The notes: generated by a model not told the origin, from the sequence alone. Positions 35,449 to 44,541 are shown, counted from the first letter of the stretch. The stretch is 64,000 nucleotides of DNA from Granulosicoccus antarcticus IMCC3135 (GCF_002215215.1 NZ_CP018632.1:1072001-1136000), one strand, 5' to 3'. Translations and numbers: made by a program.

Positions 35449-36624
35449 GTGGCAGACACTGTAACGATTGGTATTGAAGAAGAATATCTGCTGGTGAATC
35501 CGCAATCGCGTGAATTGGCGAAGCACCAGGCGGCAGGTTTCATGGATCGCTGCAAGGCTCTGCTGGGCGATCGGGTCATGCACGAGATGTTACAGAGCCA
35601 GATAGAAATAGGCACTGGCGTGTGTAGCAACATGGCGCAGGCACGTTCTGAACTGGTGGAATTACGTCAAGGTGTGGCCTCTGTTGCCCGCGACTTCGAT
35701 CTTTGCATCATTGCCGCATCCACCCATCCCTGGTCGCTGTGGAGTGAGCAGGAACCGGTCGACATGGAACGCTATCGCATCATGGGTGTCGAGCAGGCCA
35801 GTATTGCCAGACGCATGGCCATTTGCGGCATGCACGTGCACGCGGGCATTCCCGATAAGGACCTGCGCATTGATCTGATGAATCAGGTCAGCTACTTCAT
35901 GCCGCATTTACTGGCTTTGAGTGGGTCTTCGCCCTTTTGGGAAGGTATTGATACTGGTCTCAAATCCATGCGACCGACCATTGCCGGGCATTTACCGCGT
36001 TCAGGTTTGCCGGAAAAATTTGACAACTGGAACGACTGGCTCGAAATGATCGATGACATGACCGCCTGCGGCATGATCAACGACCCTTCACGCATCTGGT
36101 GGGATTTGCGCCCCAGCGTGCGTCATCCGACACTCGAGATACGCATCTGTGATGTGTGTACCTGGGTTGAGGACGCCGTATCGGTGGCTGCAATCTATCA
36201 ATCACTCTTGACCTTTCTGACGCACCTCAAGTCCAGTAATCAGCGATGGCGTCAGTACCGACGCATTCTGATACTTGAAAACAAGTGGCGTGCCCAGCGC
36301 TATGGTGTGGATGCAATGCTGGGTGACTTCGGCAAACGCGAGGCTGTCGCTTTCCCTGAGTTGATCGATGAATTGGTAGAGCTGCTGCGACCCCATGCCG
36401 AAACCCTTGATTGCGTCAAAGAGGTGGAGCACGCTCGCGAGATCGCTCGGCGTGGTGCCAGTTCGGATCAGCAATTGCGCGTCTATAATGAGATGCTTGC
36501 CAAGGGCTCCTCGGACAGAGAGGCTCAGGTGGCAGTTGTCGACTGGCTGATTGCCGAATCCGTCCCGCCTGTCGATACTCACCGGCCTGTTGCACAAAAA
36601 GAGCGACAGGCTGAAATCAGTTAA
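35449..36624 (+). CDS. GCS2-family carboxylate-amine ligase (YbdK-like)
   Basis: The 391-residue protein belongs to the glutamate-cysteine ligase family 2: VTIGIEEEYLLVNPQSREL at the start, SQIEIGTGVC, CGMHVHAGIPD (metal/ATP site) and the later WDLRPSVRHPTLEIRICD. Members join a carboxylate to an amine using ATP; E. coli YbdK has weak glutamate-cysteine ligase activity. It is the first gene of a five-gene same-strand run with two esterase-like hydrolases and two ATP-grasp proteins, spaced 25, 25, 12 and 90 bases. The real substrates are unknown. Confidence 0.93.
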   Translation: MADTVTIGIEEEYLLVNPQSRELAKHQAAGFMDRCKALLGDRVMHEMLQSQIEIGTGVCSNMAQARSELVELRQGVASVARDFDLCIIAASTHPWSLWSEQEPVDMERYRIMGVEQASIARRMAICGMHVHAGIPDKDLRIDLMNQVSYFMPHLLALSGSSPFWEGIDTGLKSMRPTIAGHLPRSGLPEKFDNWNDWLEMIDDMTACGMINDPSRIWWDLRPSVRHPTLEIRICDVCTWVEDAVSVAAIYQSLLTFLTHLKSSNQRWRQYRRILILENKWRAQRYGVDAMLGDFGKREAVAFPELIDELVELLRPHAETLDCVKEVEHAREIARRGASSDQQLRVYNEMLAKGSSDREAQVAVVDWLIAESVPPVDTHRPVAQKERQAEIS

Positions 36625-36649
36625 CCAACTTCAATAGAATCCATCGCCT

Positions 36650-37792
36650 GTGTCCAACTCCTTGTTGCCTGACGGCGAACCCCACCCGGCTGTGAGTGAG
36701 CTGCTGGCCCAGCCGCTCACACCGGAACGCCTGCAGCAGTTCACCGTCACGCAAACTTTTCCGTTGGCGGCCCCGGGCTGTGCAACGTTTGTCTGGGTGG
36801 GCGATGCCAGTCAGGTGACTCTGTTGCGCTGGATTCATGGCGGCGTCGATCGGGCAGCATTCGAACAGGTCCCGAATACACCATTGTGGTTACTGAACCT
36901 GCCGGTCAAGGATGGTGGAAGGTTTGAATACAAGCTGGGAGTCGAGCGCGATGGCAATGAGGAGTGGTTGATCGATCCGCTGAATCAGGCCCGCGCAGGT
37001 GACCCTTTTGGTGAGAACTCGGTCTGTCGTACCTACGGTTATTCACAGCCTGAATGGAGCAAGCCTCAAGGCGCAGAGGCCGGTACGATCATACCGTTTC
37101 CGGTTGAGAGTACGGTCTTCGAACAAACCCGTAACGAGCAGATTTATCTGCCGGCCCAGCATGATCCTGACACCGCCTATCGCTTGCTGGTCATACACGA
37201 TGGTGCTGATTTCATTACCTATGCAGATCTTGCCACCTCACTGGACAATCTGATTGCCTCGGGTACCATCCCTCCTGTCATTGTGGCTCTGGTGCAGACA
37301 CACGACAGGCTGTCCGAGTATGCACGTGGCCATCGCCATGCCCGATATCTGGTCTACGATCTGTTGCCACAACTTGAAAGTAGTTTCCGCTTATCCGAGC
37401 GCAGTGAGGATCGTGTGCTGCTCGGTGCCAGTCTCGGTGCAGTTGTTTCTCTGGCGACGATATTTCGTTATCCGGGTGTGTTCGGCGGGGCAGTCTTGCA
37501 GTCCGGCTCATTTATTCTTGATGAAAAGAAACTCGAGGGACGTCAACATCCGGTGTTCGAGCGAGTGGCACGTCTGGTCAGAGCGGTCAGACGTTCACCT
37601 GGCAAGCCAGAATTGCGAGCCTTTGTATCCACGGGCGAGCTGGAAGGACTGGCTTCTGAAAACGAGGCGCTTGCAAAACTCTTGCAAGAAATCGGCGTAA
37701 GTGTTTTATTTAAAAGTGCCTGGGATGGACATCACTGGCACAACTGGCGCGACCAGTTACGAGATGGATTGGTGTGGGTGCTAAAGCACTGA
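36650..37792 (+). CDS. Enterochelin-esterase-like alpha/beta hydrolase
   Basis: The 380-residue protein has an N-terminal beta-sandwich of about 120 residues (AAPGCATFVWVGDASQVTL, WLLNLPVKDGGRFEYKLG), like the lid domain of enterochelin esterase Fes. Its C-terminal esterase domain has the nucleophile elbow GASLGA (Ser261) and a DGHHWHNW segment carrying the catalytic His. Such enzymes cut ester bonds of siderophores or release products. It starts at GTG 36650, 25 bases after the ligase gene. It has no signal peptide, so it works in the cytoplasm, perhaps on the cluster's product. Confidence 0.85.
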   Translation: MSNSLLPDGEPHPAVSELLAQPLTPERLQQFTVTQTFPLAAPGCATFVWVGDASQVTLLRWIHGGVDRAAFEQVPNTPLWLLNLPVKDGGRFEYKLGVERDGNEEWLIDPLNQARAGDPFGENSVCRTYGYSQPEWSKPQGAEAGTIIPFPVESTVFEQTRNEQIYLPAQHDPDTAYRLLVIHDGADFITYADLATSLDNLIASGTIPPVIVALVQTHDRLSEYARGHRHARYLVYDLLPQLESSFRLSERSEDRVLLGASLGAVVSLATIFRYPGVFGGAVLQSGSFILDEKKLEGRQHPVFERVARLVRAVRRSPGKPELRAFVSTGELEGLASENEALAKLLQEIGVSVLFKSAWDGHHWHNWRDQLRDGLVWVLKH

Positions 37793-37817
37793 CTTACTGA
37801 CAACACAGGGAGTTGAG

Positions 37818-39074
37818 ATGACAGAACGTACTGTAAAAATCGGATTGTCACTGGGTGCCGATATTTGTTGGCCCATCTGTTATGAGACTCTGTTGAATGA
37901 TCTGAAGCTGGATATTCGTCATGGTGGTGAGCGGCTGAGCTTCGCCTCGGAACGGGTGACCATCGAACCGTTCAATCTGCAGCAGCCGGTATCCTACGAT
38001 GTGGTTGTCGATCGTCTGACACACTGGTATTCCACCAGCCGGGAATGGATCAAGAAGGGCATCCTGTTGGATGATCTCTACGTATACAACAATCCCTGGT
38101 CGCTTCAGTCAAACGAAAAACATACCTCATACGCAGCCATGATGCGTCTGGGCATGCCAGTACCAGAAACCTGGATGATGCCACCCAAGGCTTACGAAGA
38201 GTCAGAGGATCTGCAGGAAACCCTGAGAAAATACGCTCGCATGTTTTCAATGGAAGACATCGGCAACGAACTGGGCTATCCGTTTTTCATGAAGCCCTAT
38301 CACGGCGGTGGCTGGAAGGGCGTCTCCAAGATAGACAATCTTGATGAGTTCAATCGCGCTTATGATGAAAGCGGTAAGGAGGTCATGAATCTGCAGTCCG
38401 CGGTTCTGCCACATGACTGGTTTGTTCGCTGTGTCGGCCTGGGGCCGCAGATGCGAAAAGTCAACTATGACCCATCGGCTGCACTACACGATCGCTATCG
38501 TGCGGATATCAATTTTCTGGACGCTGACGATTCTTCTGTACTGGAAGACATGACAGTGACCATCAACAGTTTTTTTGGCTGGGATTTCAACTCCTGTGAA
38601 GCCCTGCGTCGCGATGGTATCTGGCACCCGATAGATTTTGCCAATGCCTGCCCGGATAGTCAGGTGACATCCTTGCATTATCACTTTCCCTGGCTGATCA
38701 AGGCCAACCTGAGATGGTCTGTTTTTTGTGCAGCAACGGGTCGTTCGATGCGCAAGAATCTTGACTGGGATCCCTACTTTGCCATTGCCGATAAGGATAT
38801 ATCGCAACGAGAGAAGCTTTCCGCTTACGCCAAATTATCCCATGAACGATTCGAAACGGAGCGGTTCCGCGAGTTCTGTCAGACCCATCTGTCCCACCTG
38901 GATGAGTTGGCCTATGACTTTTTCGCCTCCGATGTCATGAAGGATGCCATTCACCAGAAAGTCTCAGCGCTGTTCCCGAGTCATGAAATAGAGGAGTTCA
39001 CTGAGCTGTTCTGGCAGCGTATCCAGGATTGGCGTGCGGCGGAAGGCAGTCAGGGTGATCCCGATGGTTTCTAG
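37818..39074 (+). CDS. ATP-grasp enzyme (first of two)
   Basis: The 418-residue protein has an ATP-grasp core: substrate domain VDRLTHWYSTS, YVYNNPWSLQSNEKHTSYAAMMRLGMPVPETW, then the nucleotide-binding lysine strand FFMKPYHGGGWKG at about residues 156-168. I do not see the family-level signature of D-Ala-D-Ala ligase or RimK; this looks like the divergent ATP-grasp group found beside GCS2 ligases. ATG 37818 follows GGGAG. It would form an amide, ester or thioester bond through an acyl phosphate. Partner enzymes are the neighbours. Confidence 0.85.
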   Translation: MTERTVKIGLSLGADICWPICYETLLNDLKLDIRHGGERLSFASERVTIEPFNLQQPVSYDVVVDRLTHWYSTSREWIKKGILLDDLYVYNNPWSLQSNEKHTSYAAMMRLGMPVPETWMMPPKAYEESEDLQETLRKYARMFSMEDIGNELGYPFFMKPYHGGGWKGVSKIDNLDEFNRAYDESGKEVMNLQSAVLPHDWFVRCVGLGPQMRKVNYDPSAALHDRYRADINFLDADDSSVLEDMTVTINSFFGWDFNSCEALRRDGIWHPIDFANACPDSQVTSLHYHFPWLIKANLRWSVFCAATGRSMRKNLDWDPYFAIADKDISQREKLSAYAKLSHERFETERFREFCQTHLSHLDELAYDFFASDVMKDAIHQKVSALFPSHEIEEFTELFWQRIQDWRAAEGSQGDPDGF

Positions 39075-39086
39075 GATTTCAGGCTC

Positions 39087-39818
39087 ATGAAAAAAGTCAC
39101 TCGTTGGTATTCATCCCGTCTCGAAGAGGAAATAACGCTTGCTCGCTGGGGACACTGGGGGCAGCCGGTCGTGCTGTTTCCCACTGCTGGGGGGGATGCG
39201 GAAGAGGTGGAGCGCATGCATCTCATCGAAGCCGTTCAGCCGTTGATCGATGCGGGGCGCATCAAGGTGTACTCCTTCGATAGCGTGGCGGGGCGTGCTC
39301 TGGCAGAACAGGCAGGCTCGGTTGAGCACCGCTGCTGGCTACTCAAGCAGACAGGCGAGTATCTGGTGCATGAAGTGGTGCCGGCCATCGCCGAAGATTG
39401 TGGAGGAAACTGGCAGGAGCTGATCACCGCCGGTGCCTCTATTGGTGCCTTCAACGCGGTCGCCATGTTGTGCCGTTATCCCGCTATCTTTCGTGCAGCG
39501 ATTGGCATGAGTGGCACCTACGACCTTGAAAAACTGATGGGATTCAAGGGCAATGCAGACTACTACCTGTCAACGCCACTGCAGTTTCTGCCCAACCTTG
39601 AGCCCGGGGATATGCTCGAGACCTTGCGCACGCGTCTGGTCTTGCTGCCGTTCGGTCAGGGGCTGTGGGAGAGTGCGGATGAGTCCTGGCAGATGGCCAA
39701 TACTCTGGGTGCCTGTGGCATACCTAATCGTGCCGATGCGTGGAGCCATGAGCATCATCATGACTGGGCGACATGGCGTGAGATGTTGCCTCTCTATCTG
39801 GATGAGCTAGTGGATTGA
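39087..39818 (+). CDS. Esterase-like alpha/beta hydrolase (second of two)
   Basis: The 243-residue protein has the nucleophile elbow GASIGA with Ser118 and a C-terminal HEHHHDW segment carrying the catalytic His. An early LFPTAGGDAEE oxyanion loop is also present. It resembles the small esterases annotated beside ATP-grasp genes. It begins 12 bases after the first ATP-grasp gene. It has no signal peptide. Hydrolysis or transfer of an ester, possibly of the cluster product or an activated intermediate, is inferred. Confidence 0.85.
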   Translation: MKKVTRWYSSRLEEEITLARWGHWGQPVVLFPTAGGDAEEVERMHLIEAVQPLIDAGRIKVYSFDSVAGRALAEQAGSVEHRCWLLKQTGEYLVHEVVPAIAEDCGGNWQELITAGASIGAFNAVAMLCRYPAIFRAAIGMSGTYDLEKLMGFKGNADYYLSTPLQFLPNLEPGDMLETLRTRLVLLPFGQGLWESADESWQMANTLGACGIPNRADAWSHEHHHDWATWREMLPLYLDELVD

Positions 39819-39908
39819 TTTACCTTGGCAGTAATACCTGAATTCAAAAGCAGGGCTTGTACCCAGCCCTGCTTCAACCGGATTGTCCGAACTGGAAGAC
39901 GTATACAC

Positions 39909-41129
39909 ATGAACGTGATATTCATCGAACCTGGCTTTCCCGCTAATCAGCGACAGTTTGTGCGTGCACTGGCACAGATGGGTGCCCATGTCATTGGCAT
40001 TGGCGAACGGCCCTATGAGTGGATGGACGAGGAGACGCGCTCCTGGTTGGGCTCTTATCAACAGATAGAATCCGTTACCGATGAAGCCGCTCTGGAGTGG
40101 GCGGTACGACAGGCGCAGGAAGTCCAGTGGGTGGACCGCCTGGAAGCGGTCGTCGAGGCGCATGTTCTGCCAGCAGCCCATGTGCGCGAACGTTGCGGTA
40201 TTCCGGGCACCTCGGCGCGCACCGCCTATTTGTGTCGCGACAAAGTCGCCATGAAAGATGTGCTGCGTGAGGCGGGTATCGCCATGGCGGCATCCGCGGG
40301 TTTGAACAGCATCCGTGAAGCTATCGAATTTGCCGGTGCTGTTGGTTACCCGATCATCATCAAGCCCAGAGATGCGGCGGGTGCCGCAGGGACTTATCGA
40401 GCCAATGATGAAGAGGAATTGCTGCATATAGCGCAGCTGTGCGGACTGGCTGACGGCGCCGCTGTGGCTGTCGAGGAGTTTGTTGAAGGGCATGAAGGTT
40501 TCTATGACACGCTGACCGTGAACGGCGAGGTCGGCCACGAGTTCATCAGCCATTACTACCCCAACGTGCTGGAAGCCATGCGGGCACGCTGGATATCGCC
40601 ACAGATCATTTCCACCAATCGGATTGATGATCCGGGTTACGAAGAGATCAAAGCCATGGGCAGGCGCGTCATTGAGGCCCTTGGACTGCAGACCTCTGCA
40701 ACCCATATGGAGTGGTTCTACGGGCCGAAGGGCCTGCGCTTCTCGGAAATAGGTTGCCGTCCCCCCGGTGTGGGTCAATGGGAAAGCTATTGCTCGGGTA
40801 ATGAATTTGATCTGTACCGGGAGTGGGCCATTGCGGTCTGTCACTCGCGTACCGACCAGCAGGCGTCACGACGCTACAGTTGCGGCATCATTGCACTACG
40901 ACCCGATCGCGACGGCAACATCTTCAGCTATGAGGGGGTTGAAGATATCTTCAAACAATATGGCGAAAATATCGTCGAACAGTATTTTCCTGAGCCTGGC
41001 ACGCCGACTCAAAGTGTTGAGGCCGGATATATGGCCAATGCCTGGTTACGGGTGCGGCATGAAGACTACGACCAGCTACGCCATATCCTCAATGATATTG
41101 GCGAGCGGGTCCAGGTTCGTGCTGGCTGA
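39909..41129 (+). CDS. ATP-grasp enzyme (second of two)
   Basis: The 406-residue protein starts at ATG 39909, just before the conserved NVIFIEPGFPANQRQFVRAL. It has a biotin-carboxylase/PurK-like N-domain and the ATP-grasp lysine strand YPIIIKPRDAAGAAGTY (Lys152). The metal site comes later (HMEWFYGPKGLRFSEIGCRPPG, Glu and Asn/Arg pattern). It is of the carbamoyl-phosphate/carboxylase-like class, unlike the first ATP-grasp enzyme in this cluster. A 90-base gap separates it from the preceding esterase. A longer frame from 39825 has no Shine-Dalgarno support. Confidence 0.88.
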   Translation: MNVIFIEPGFPANQRQFVRALAQMGAHVIGIGERPYEWMDEETRSWLGSYQQIESVTDEAALEWAVRQAQEVQWVDRLEAVVEAHVLPAAHVRERCGIPGTSARTAYLCRDKVAMKDVLREAGIAMAASAGLNSIREAIEFAGAVGYPIIIKPRDAAGAAGTYRANDEEELLHIAQLCGLADGAAVAVEEFVEGHEGFYDTLTVNGEVGHEFISHYYPNVLEAMRARWISPQIISTNRIDDPGYEEIKAMGRRVIEALGLQTSATHMEWFYGPKGLRFSEIGCRPPGVGQWESYCSGNEFDLYREWAIAVCHSRTDQQASRRYSCGIIALRPDRDGNIFSYEGVEDIFKQYGENIVEQYFPEPGTPTQSVEAGYMANAWLRVRHEDYDQLRHILNDIGERVQVRAG

Positions 41130-41161
41130 TACAGACAGCCCCATGTTTAAAGTGCTCGATT

Positions 41162-41194
41162 TGGCTGGTTAATCCGTAGTCGGTTCACCAGCCA
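41162..41194. terminator. Possible terminator between the ligase cluster and ntrC
   Basis: A perfect eight-base stem (TGGCTGGT at 41162-41169, ACCAGCCA at 41187-41194) with a 17-base loop lies between the convergent ATP-grasp gene and ntrC. No T-run is present, so its use as terminator is uncertain. Confidence 0.35.
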
Positions 41195-41206
41195 GAATTC
41201 GGCAGA

Positions 41207-42628
41207 TTAATCGATTTCCAGTTCCTTGATCTTGCGGGTCAGTGTGTTGCGACCCCAGCCAATCAGACGTGCAGCTTCCTGGCGACGATCCTGTGTCTTG
41301 TTCAGTGCACATTGAATGAGGATACGCTCGACAGCTGGCTGCGCGATGCCCAGCAGGTCGCTGTGGCCGTCATGCAGTTGTCGATTGGCCCACTGACGCA
41401 GGCCGCTTTCCCAATCCACATCACGCTGCGAGGGTGAGTCCTGCACCTGGGCTGGCATATCTTCGGCTGTCAGCTCGGTGGTGCTGGCCATGACTGTCAG
41501 CCAGTGAGCGGTATTCTGTAGCTGGCGAACATTACCCGGCCAGCTCAATGAGCTGACATAGGCTTCGAAGGCTGGTGTCATGACTTTCGCCTCTTCCCCC
41601 AACTCTTCTGCCGCCTTGGCCAGAAAATGCTTGAGCAGACGCGGAATATCTTCGCGACGATCGCGCAGCGGTGGTGCCTCGATGCGGATAACGTTCAGGC
41701 GATGGAACAAATCTTCGCGAAAGCGCTTGTCCTCGACGAGCTGCTCCAGATCCTGATGAGTGGCAGCAATGATTCTGACATCCACGGTAATGGGTGTATG
41801 GCCACCGACACGATAGAACTGACCGTCGGCCAGTACTCGCAGCAGTCGGGTTTGCAATGTGGCTGGCATGTCGCCGATCTCATCGAGGAAGAGGGTGCCA
41901 CCGTCCGATTGTTCGAAACGACCGATGCGTGTGCTCTGAGCTCCGGTAAAAGCGCCTTTCTCATGACCGAACAATTCTGATTCCATCAGATCGTGCGGAA
42001 TGGCTGCCATGTTCAATGCCACAAAGGGCTGTTCGGAACGAGGGCTGTGGCGGTGCAAAGCGTGTGCAATCAGCTCCTTGCCGGTGCCGCTCTCACCATT
42101 GATCAATACGGTTATCTTGGAGCGCGACAGGCGCCCGATCGCCTTGAAGACATCCTGCATGGCAGGTGCATCACCGATCAGCTCCGGTGGCTCATCGGGT
42201 TTTTGAACGACTTTGACCTTGGCGGCAGCACCGCTGATCTGGTTGCGGTGTTCTTTCTGGGAGTTGCAGGCACGGCGCACCTGCTCAATGACGTTGTCCA
42301 CATCAAAGGGCTTGGGTATGTATTCGAAAGCGCCGCGTTCGAAGGCTGCAACCGTACTGTCCAGATCCGAAAATGCGGTCATGATCAGTACCGGTAATTC
42401 CGGGTGTGTGCGTTTCATCTGGTCCAGCAGGGACAGACCGTCCGAACCTGGCATGCGGATGTCACTGATGACTGCATCAGGGGCTAGTGCATTACCGCGC
42501 ATGGCATCCAATGCCTCGTCAGCAGACTCGAAGACATTAACCTGCATGCCAGCCTGCTTAAGGGTTTTTTCCAGTACCCAGCGGATCGATTGGTCATCAT
42601 CTATGACCCAGACGTATTCGTCGCTCAT
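41207..42628 (-). CDS. ntrC: Nitrogen regulation response regulator NtrC
   Basis: The 473-residue protein has a receiver domain with phosphoacceptor Asp56 (SDIRMPG), a sigma-54 AAA+ domain (GESGTGKE Walker A, GAFTGA sigma-54 loop, and the downstream Walker B) and a C-terminal Fis-type DNA-binding helix-turn-helix (RQEAARLIGWGRNTLTRKIKEL). It activates sigma-54 promoters in nitrogen limitation. The ATG at 42628 overlaps the ntrB stop by four bases; the frame to 42685 would lie inside ntrB. NtrC-like sites upstream of ntrB suggest self-control. Confidence 0.95.
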   Translation of the reverse strand: MSDEYVWVIDDDQSIRWVLEKTLKQAGMQVNVFESADEALDAMRGNALAPDAVISDIRMPGSDGLSLLDQMKRTHPELPVLIMTAFSDLDSTVAAFERGAFEYIPKPFDVDNVIEQVRRACNSQKEHRNQISGAAAKVKVVQKPDEPPELIGDAPAMQDVFKAIGRLSRSKITVLINGESGTGKELIAHALHRHSPRSEQPFVALNMAAIPHDLMESELFGHEKGAFTGAQSTRIGRFEQSDGGTLFLDEIGDMPATLQTRLLRVLADGQFYRVGGHTPITVDVRIIAATHQDLEQLVEDKRFREDLFHRLNVIRIEAPPLRDRREDIPRLLKHFLAKAAEELGEEAKVMTPAFEAYVSSLSWPGNVRQLQNTAHWLTVMASTTELTAEDMPAQVQDSPSQRDVDWESGLRQWANRQLHDGHSDLLGIAQPAVERILIQCALNKTQDRRQEAARLIGWGRNTLTRKIKELEID

Positions 42629-43722
42629 GCGATCTCCATTGGAATTAGAACAGTGAAAATGGTGTTGCCCGGTTCGCTGGTGCATTCGATCAGGCCGCCG
42701 AGCTGGTTCATCGTCGATTGCGCGATGGATAAACCGAGTCCGGTGCCGTGGTCGGTGCCAGTAACCATGGGGAAGAAAATTTGATCAATGAGTGCTTCTG
42801 GCACGCCGTGGCCATTGTCGATAATCTGGATGCAGGCAACCAGTGCGTGGCGCGTGCCTCCGATCGTGAAATTACTGATGATGCGTGAACGAAAGACGAT
42901 CTTGCCGGCGGCATCAATGGCCTGCAGAGCGTTGCCTGCAATATTCAGAATGACTTGCACCAGGCGGTCTCGATCGGTCAGACATTCAGGAATGCTTGGG
43001 TCGTAGTCGAAGCGCACCTGGACGCCTTCCGGGGCGCCTGCAATGACAATCTTGCGTACGTGTTCGAGTACCTCATGCAGATTAACGACATCGCGGCGGG
43101 GGCGAGTCGTGGGTCCTAGCATGCGATCTATCAGGCCTTGCAGCCGATCTGCCTCACGAATGATGATTTTCGTGTATTCGCTGAGTTCGGGATCGGGTAA
43201 TTGTCGATCCAGAAGCTGGGCTGCACCACGTAGTCCACCCAGCGGGTTCTTGATTTCGTGAGCCAGGCCGCGCAGCAGAGAACGCGCGTGCTCCTGTTGT
43301 GCTTTCATCGCCTCGTCTCGAGCGATGCGCAACGGACGATCAACCGTATTGATTTCAATAATGAGTCCGACCCGCTTCTCATTGAGGCGATACGGGGACA
43401 AGGACAGATCAACCACTTGCGGATCGCGCCCATGCGGTTCAACCGAAACCTGTCGGTCAGTAAAAGGCTGGCCGCTGAGCAAGGCATCACGGATGCGTGC
43501 AAACAGGGAGTCCGGGATGGTTAGTGCGCGAGTCAGTCGCTGGTTGGTTACGCGTCGCGCACTCACACCCAGCAGTTGCTCTGCGGAACTATTCAGATAG
43601 CGAATTCGCATTGCATCGTCTATCGCTATCACAGCACTGGCCAGCGAGTCGAGCAGGTTGATTTCGGTTGCCGTTGAGGGCACAGGATAAATGGTCACGT
43701 CTACAATCTGCAATTTACGCAC
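42625..43722 (-). CDS. ntrB: Nitrogen regulation sensor histidine kinase NtrB
   Basis: The 365-residue protein has an N-terminal PAS domain (INLLDSLASAVIAIDDAMRIRYLN), the phosphoacceptor box LLRGLAHEIKNPLGG and the ATPase domain (IIDNGHGV, GTGLGLSIAQSTM). It has no membrane segments, as expected for NtrB/GlnL, which senses nitrogen through PII. It starts at GTG 43722. The stop overlaps ntrC. Two NtrC-type half-palindromes lie about 105 and 136 bases upstream. Confidence 0.95.
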   Translation of the reverse strand: MRKLQIVDVTIYPVPSTATEINLLDSLASAVIAIDDAMRIRYLNSSAEQLLGVSARRVTNQRLTRALTIPDSLFARIRDALLSGQPFTDRQVSVEPHGRDPQVVDLSLSPYRLNEKRVGLIIEINTVDRPLRIARDEAMKAQQEHARSLLRGLAHEIKNPLGGLRGAAQLLDRQLPDPELSEYTKIIIREADRLQGLIDRMLGPTTRPRRDVVNLHEVLEHVRKIVIAGAPEGVQVRFDYDPSIPECLTDRDRLVQVILNIAGNALQAIDAAGKIVFRSRIISNFTIGGTRHALVACIQIIDNGHGVPEALIDQIFFPMVTGTDHGTGLGLSIAQSTMNQLGGLIECTSEPGNTIFTVLIPMEIA

Positions 43723-43819
43723 CCCTTGGGAGCGGTTAGAATTGCGTGACCAGATAAATTTTAAGTCAATTTATTCAACAACTTAAAAGGTGGTGGCTTT
43801 CATCAAGCAATAATGATCC

Positions 43820-43834
43820 GCACCATTTCAGTGC
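43820..43834. promoter_or_regulatory. Probable NtrC-binding site 1
   Basis: GCACCATTTCAGTGC matches the NtrC consensus GCACC-N5-GGTGC in nine of ten positions. Its centre is about 105 bases before the ntrB start and 31 bases from site 2, which places the two about three helical turns apart on the same face. Confidence 0.6.
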
Positions 43835-43850
43835 TGTTGCATTCAGTATT

Positions 43851-43865
43851 GCACTAAATTGGTGC
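43851..43865. promoter_or_regulatory. Probable NtrC-binding site 2
   Basis: GCACTAAATTGGTGC matches GCACC-N5-GGTGC in nine of ten positions. It lies just after the DUF4124 gene's stop (43873) and about 136 bases before the ntrB start. I did not find a sigma-54 promoter between it and ntrB, so repression or self-limitation of ntrBC, as at E. coli glnL, is as likely as activation. Confidence 0.6.
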
Positions 43866-43872
43866 TATTTGG

Positions 43873-44448
43873 TTAATTCACACCACCTGCAACATGCTGC
43901 TTGACGAAAATTTCGACAAGTTCAGATTCGGCAATGATCGAGCCGCTCTCATCAACCAGCTGTACCTGAATTTGATGCGCTCCTCGAATCGGGGCATCAA
44001 TAGGCATGCGATGGCGATTGCCAGTCACCACCAATATCCCGTCAACCCGGATATTTGCCGTGATTCCTGTTGGTAGTGATTTTGCCGGTGAGGTATTGAA
44101 CTGTACCCAGATCGGATCCTTGGGATCATTGAAGGTTTGCTGGTGCGTCGGCTGATCAATAACCACGTTTTCGATAATCGCTGACGGTTGTACTCCAGAT
44201 GTCGGCGCGCCAGCCGTGGTCGGTTTTGTTGCCACCGCATCCATCACGTTCAGCGGGGGTGGCTTGATGATGGTGGCATCGGCTGCCGGCTGATCAGTAA
44301 AGATCGTAGAGCCATCCTCGGCGATGCTCTTGTAGATCGGACTTTCTTCAGCAAAGCTCAGGCCCGTGAACACTGCCAGCAGGCTCAGCGAAAGGAGTGA
44401 TACTGCCCTTGCCAAGGGCGCTGTGTGTCTGCGAGTCGTTGTTTTCAT
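43873..44448 (-). CDS. DUF4124 domain-containing exported protein
   Basis: The 191-residue protein has a signal peptide (AVSLLSLSLLAVFTGLSFAEES), the DUF4124 motif IYKSIAEDGSTIFTDQPAAD, and a C-terminal Ig-like beta domain (IWVQFNTS, IRVDGILVV, HQIQVQLVDESG). In many Gammaproteobacteria a DUF4124 gene lies just before ntrB, as here. glnA, the usual next gene, is not in the window. It is probably periplasmic; the role is unknown. Confidence 0.85.
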   Translation of the reverse strand: MKTTTRRHTAPLARAVSLLSLSLLAVFTGLSFAEESPIYKSIAEDGSTIFTDQPAADATIIKPPPLNVMDAVATKPTTAGAPTSGVQPSAIIENVVIDQPTHQQTFNDPKDPIWVQFNTSPAKSLPTGITANIRVDGILVVTGNRHRMPIDAPIRGAHQIQVQLVDESGSIIAESELVEIFVKQHVAGGVN

Positions 44449-44541
44449 GTGCGGAAGTGTGCATTTTCCACACCATCTGCAACGCTTGAGCTCTGGGCAA
44501 GTGTTTGCTCTCAGAGGGCGTCTTGCACCCCGATGAATGGT

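Noticed and set aside
39807-40844. Long open frame of 345 codons on the minus strand opposite the second ATP-grasp gene
   Set aside because: It has no family-like motif, and the plus-strand frame has clear ATP-grasp sequence with a good start. It is a shadow of that gene's codon use.
43723-43819. Sigma-54 promoter for ntrB
   Set aside because: I looked for TGGCAC-N5-TTGCA on the minus strand between the NtrC sites and ntrB; no match with the right GG/GC spacing was found.
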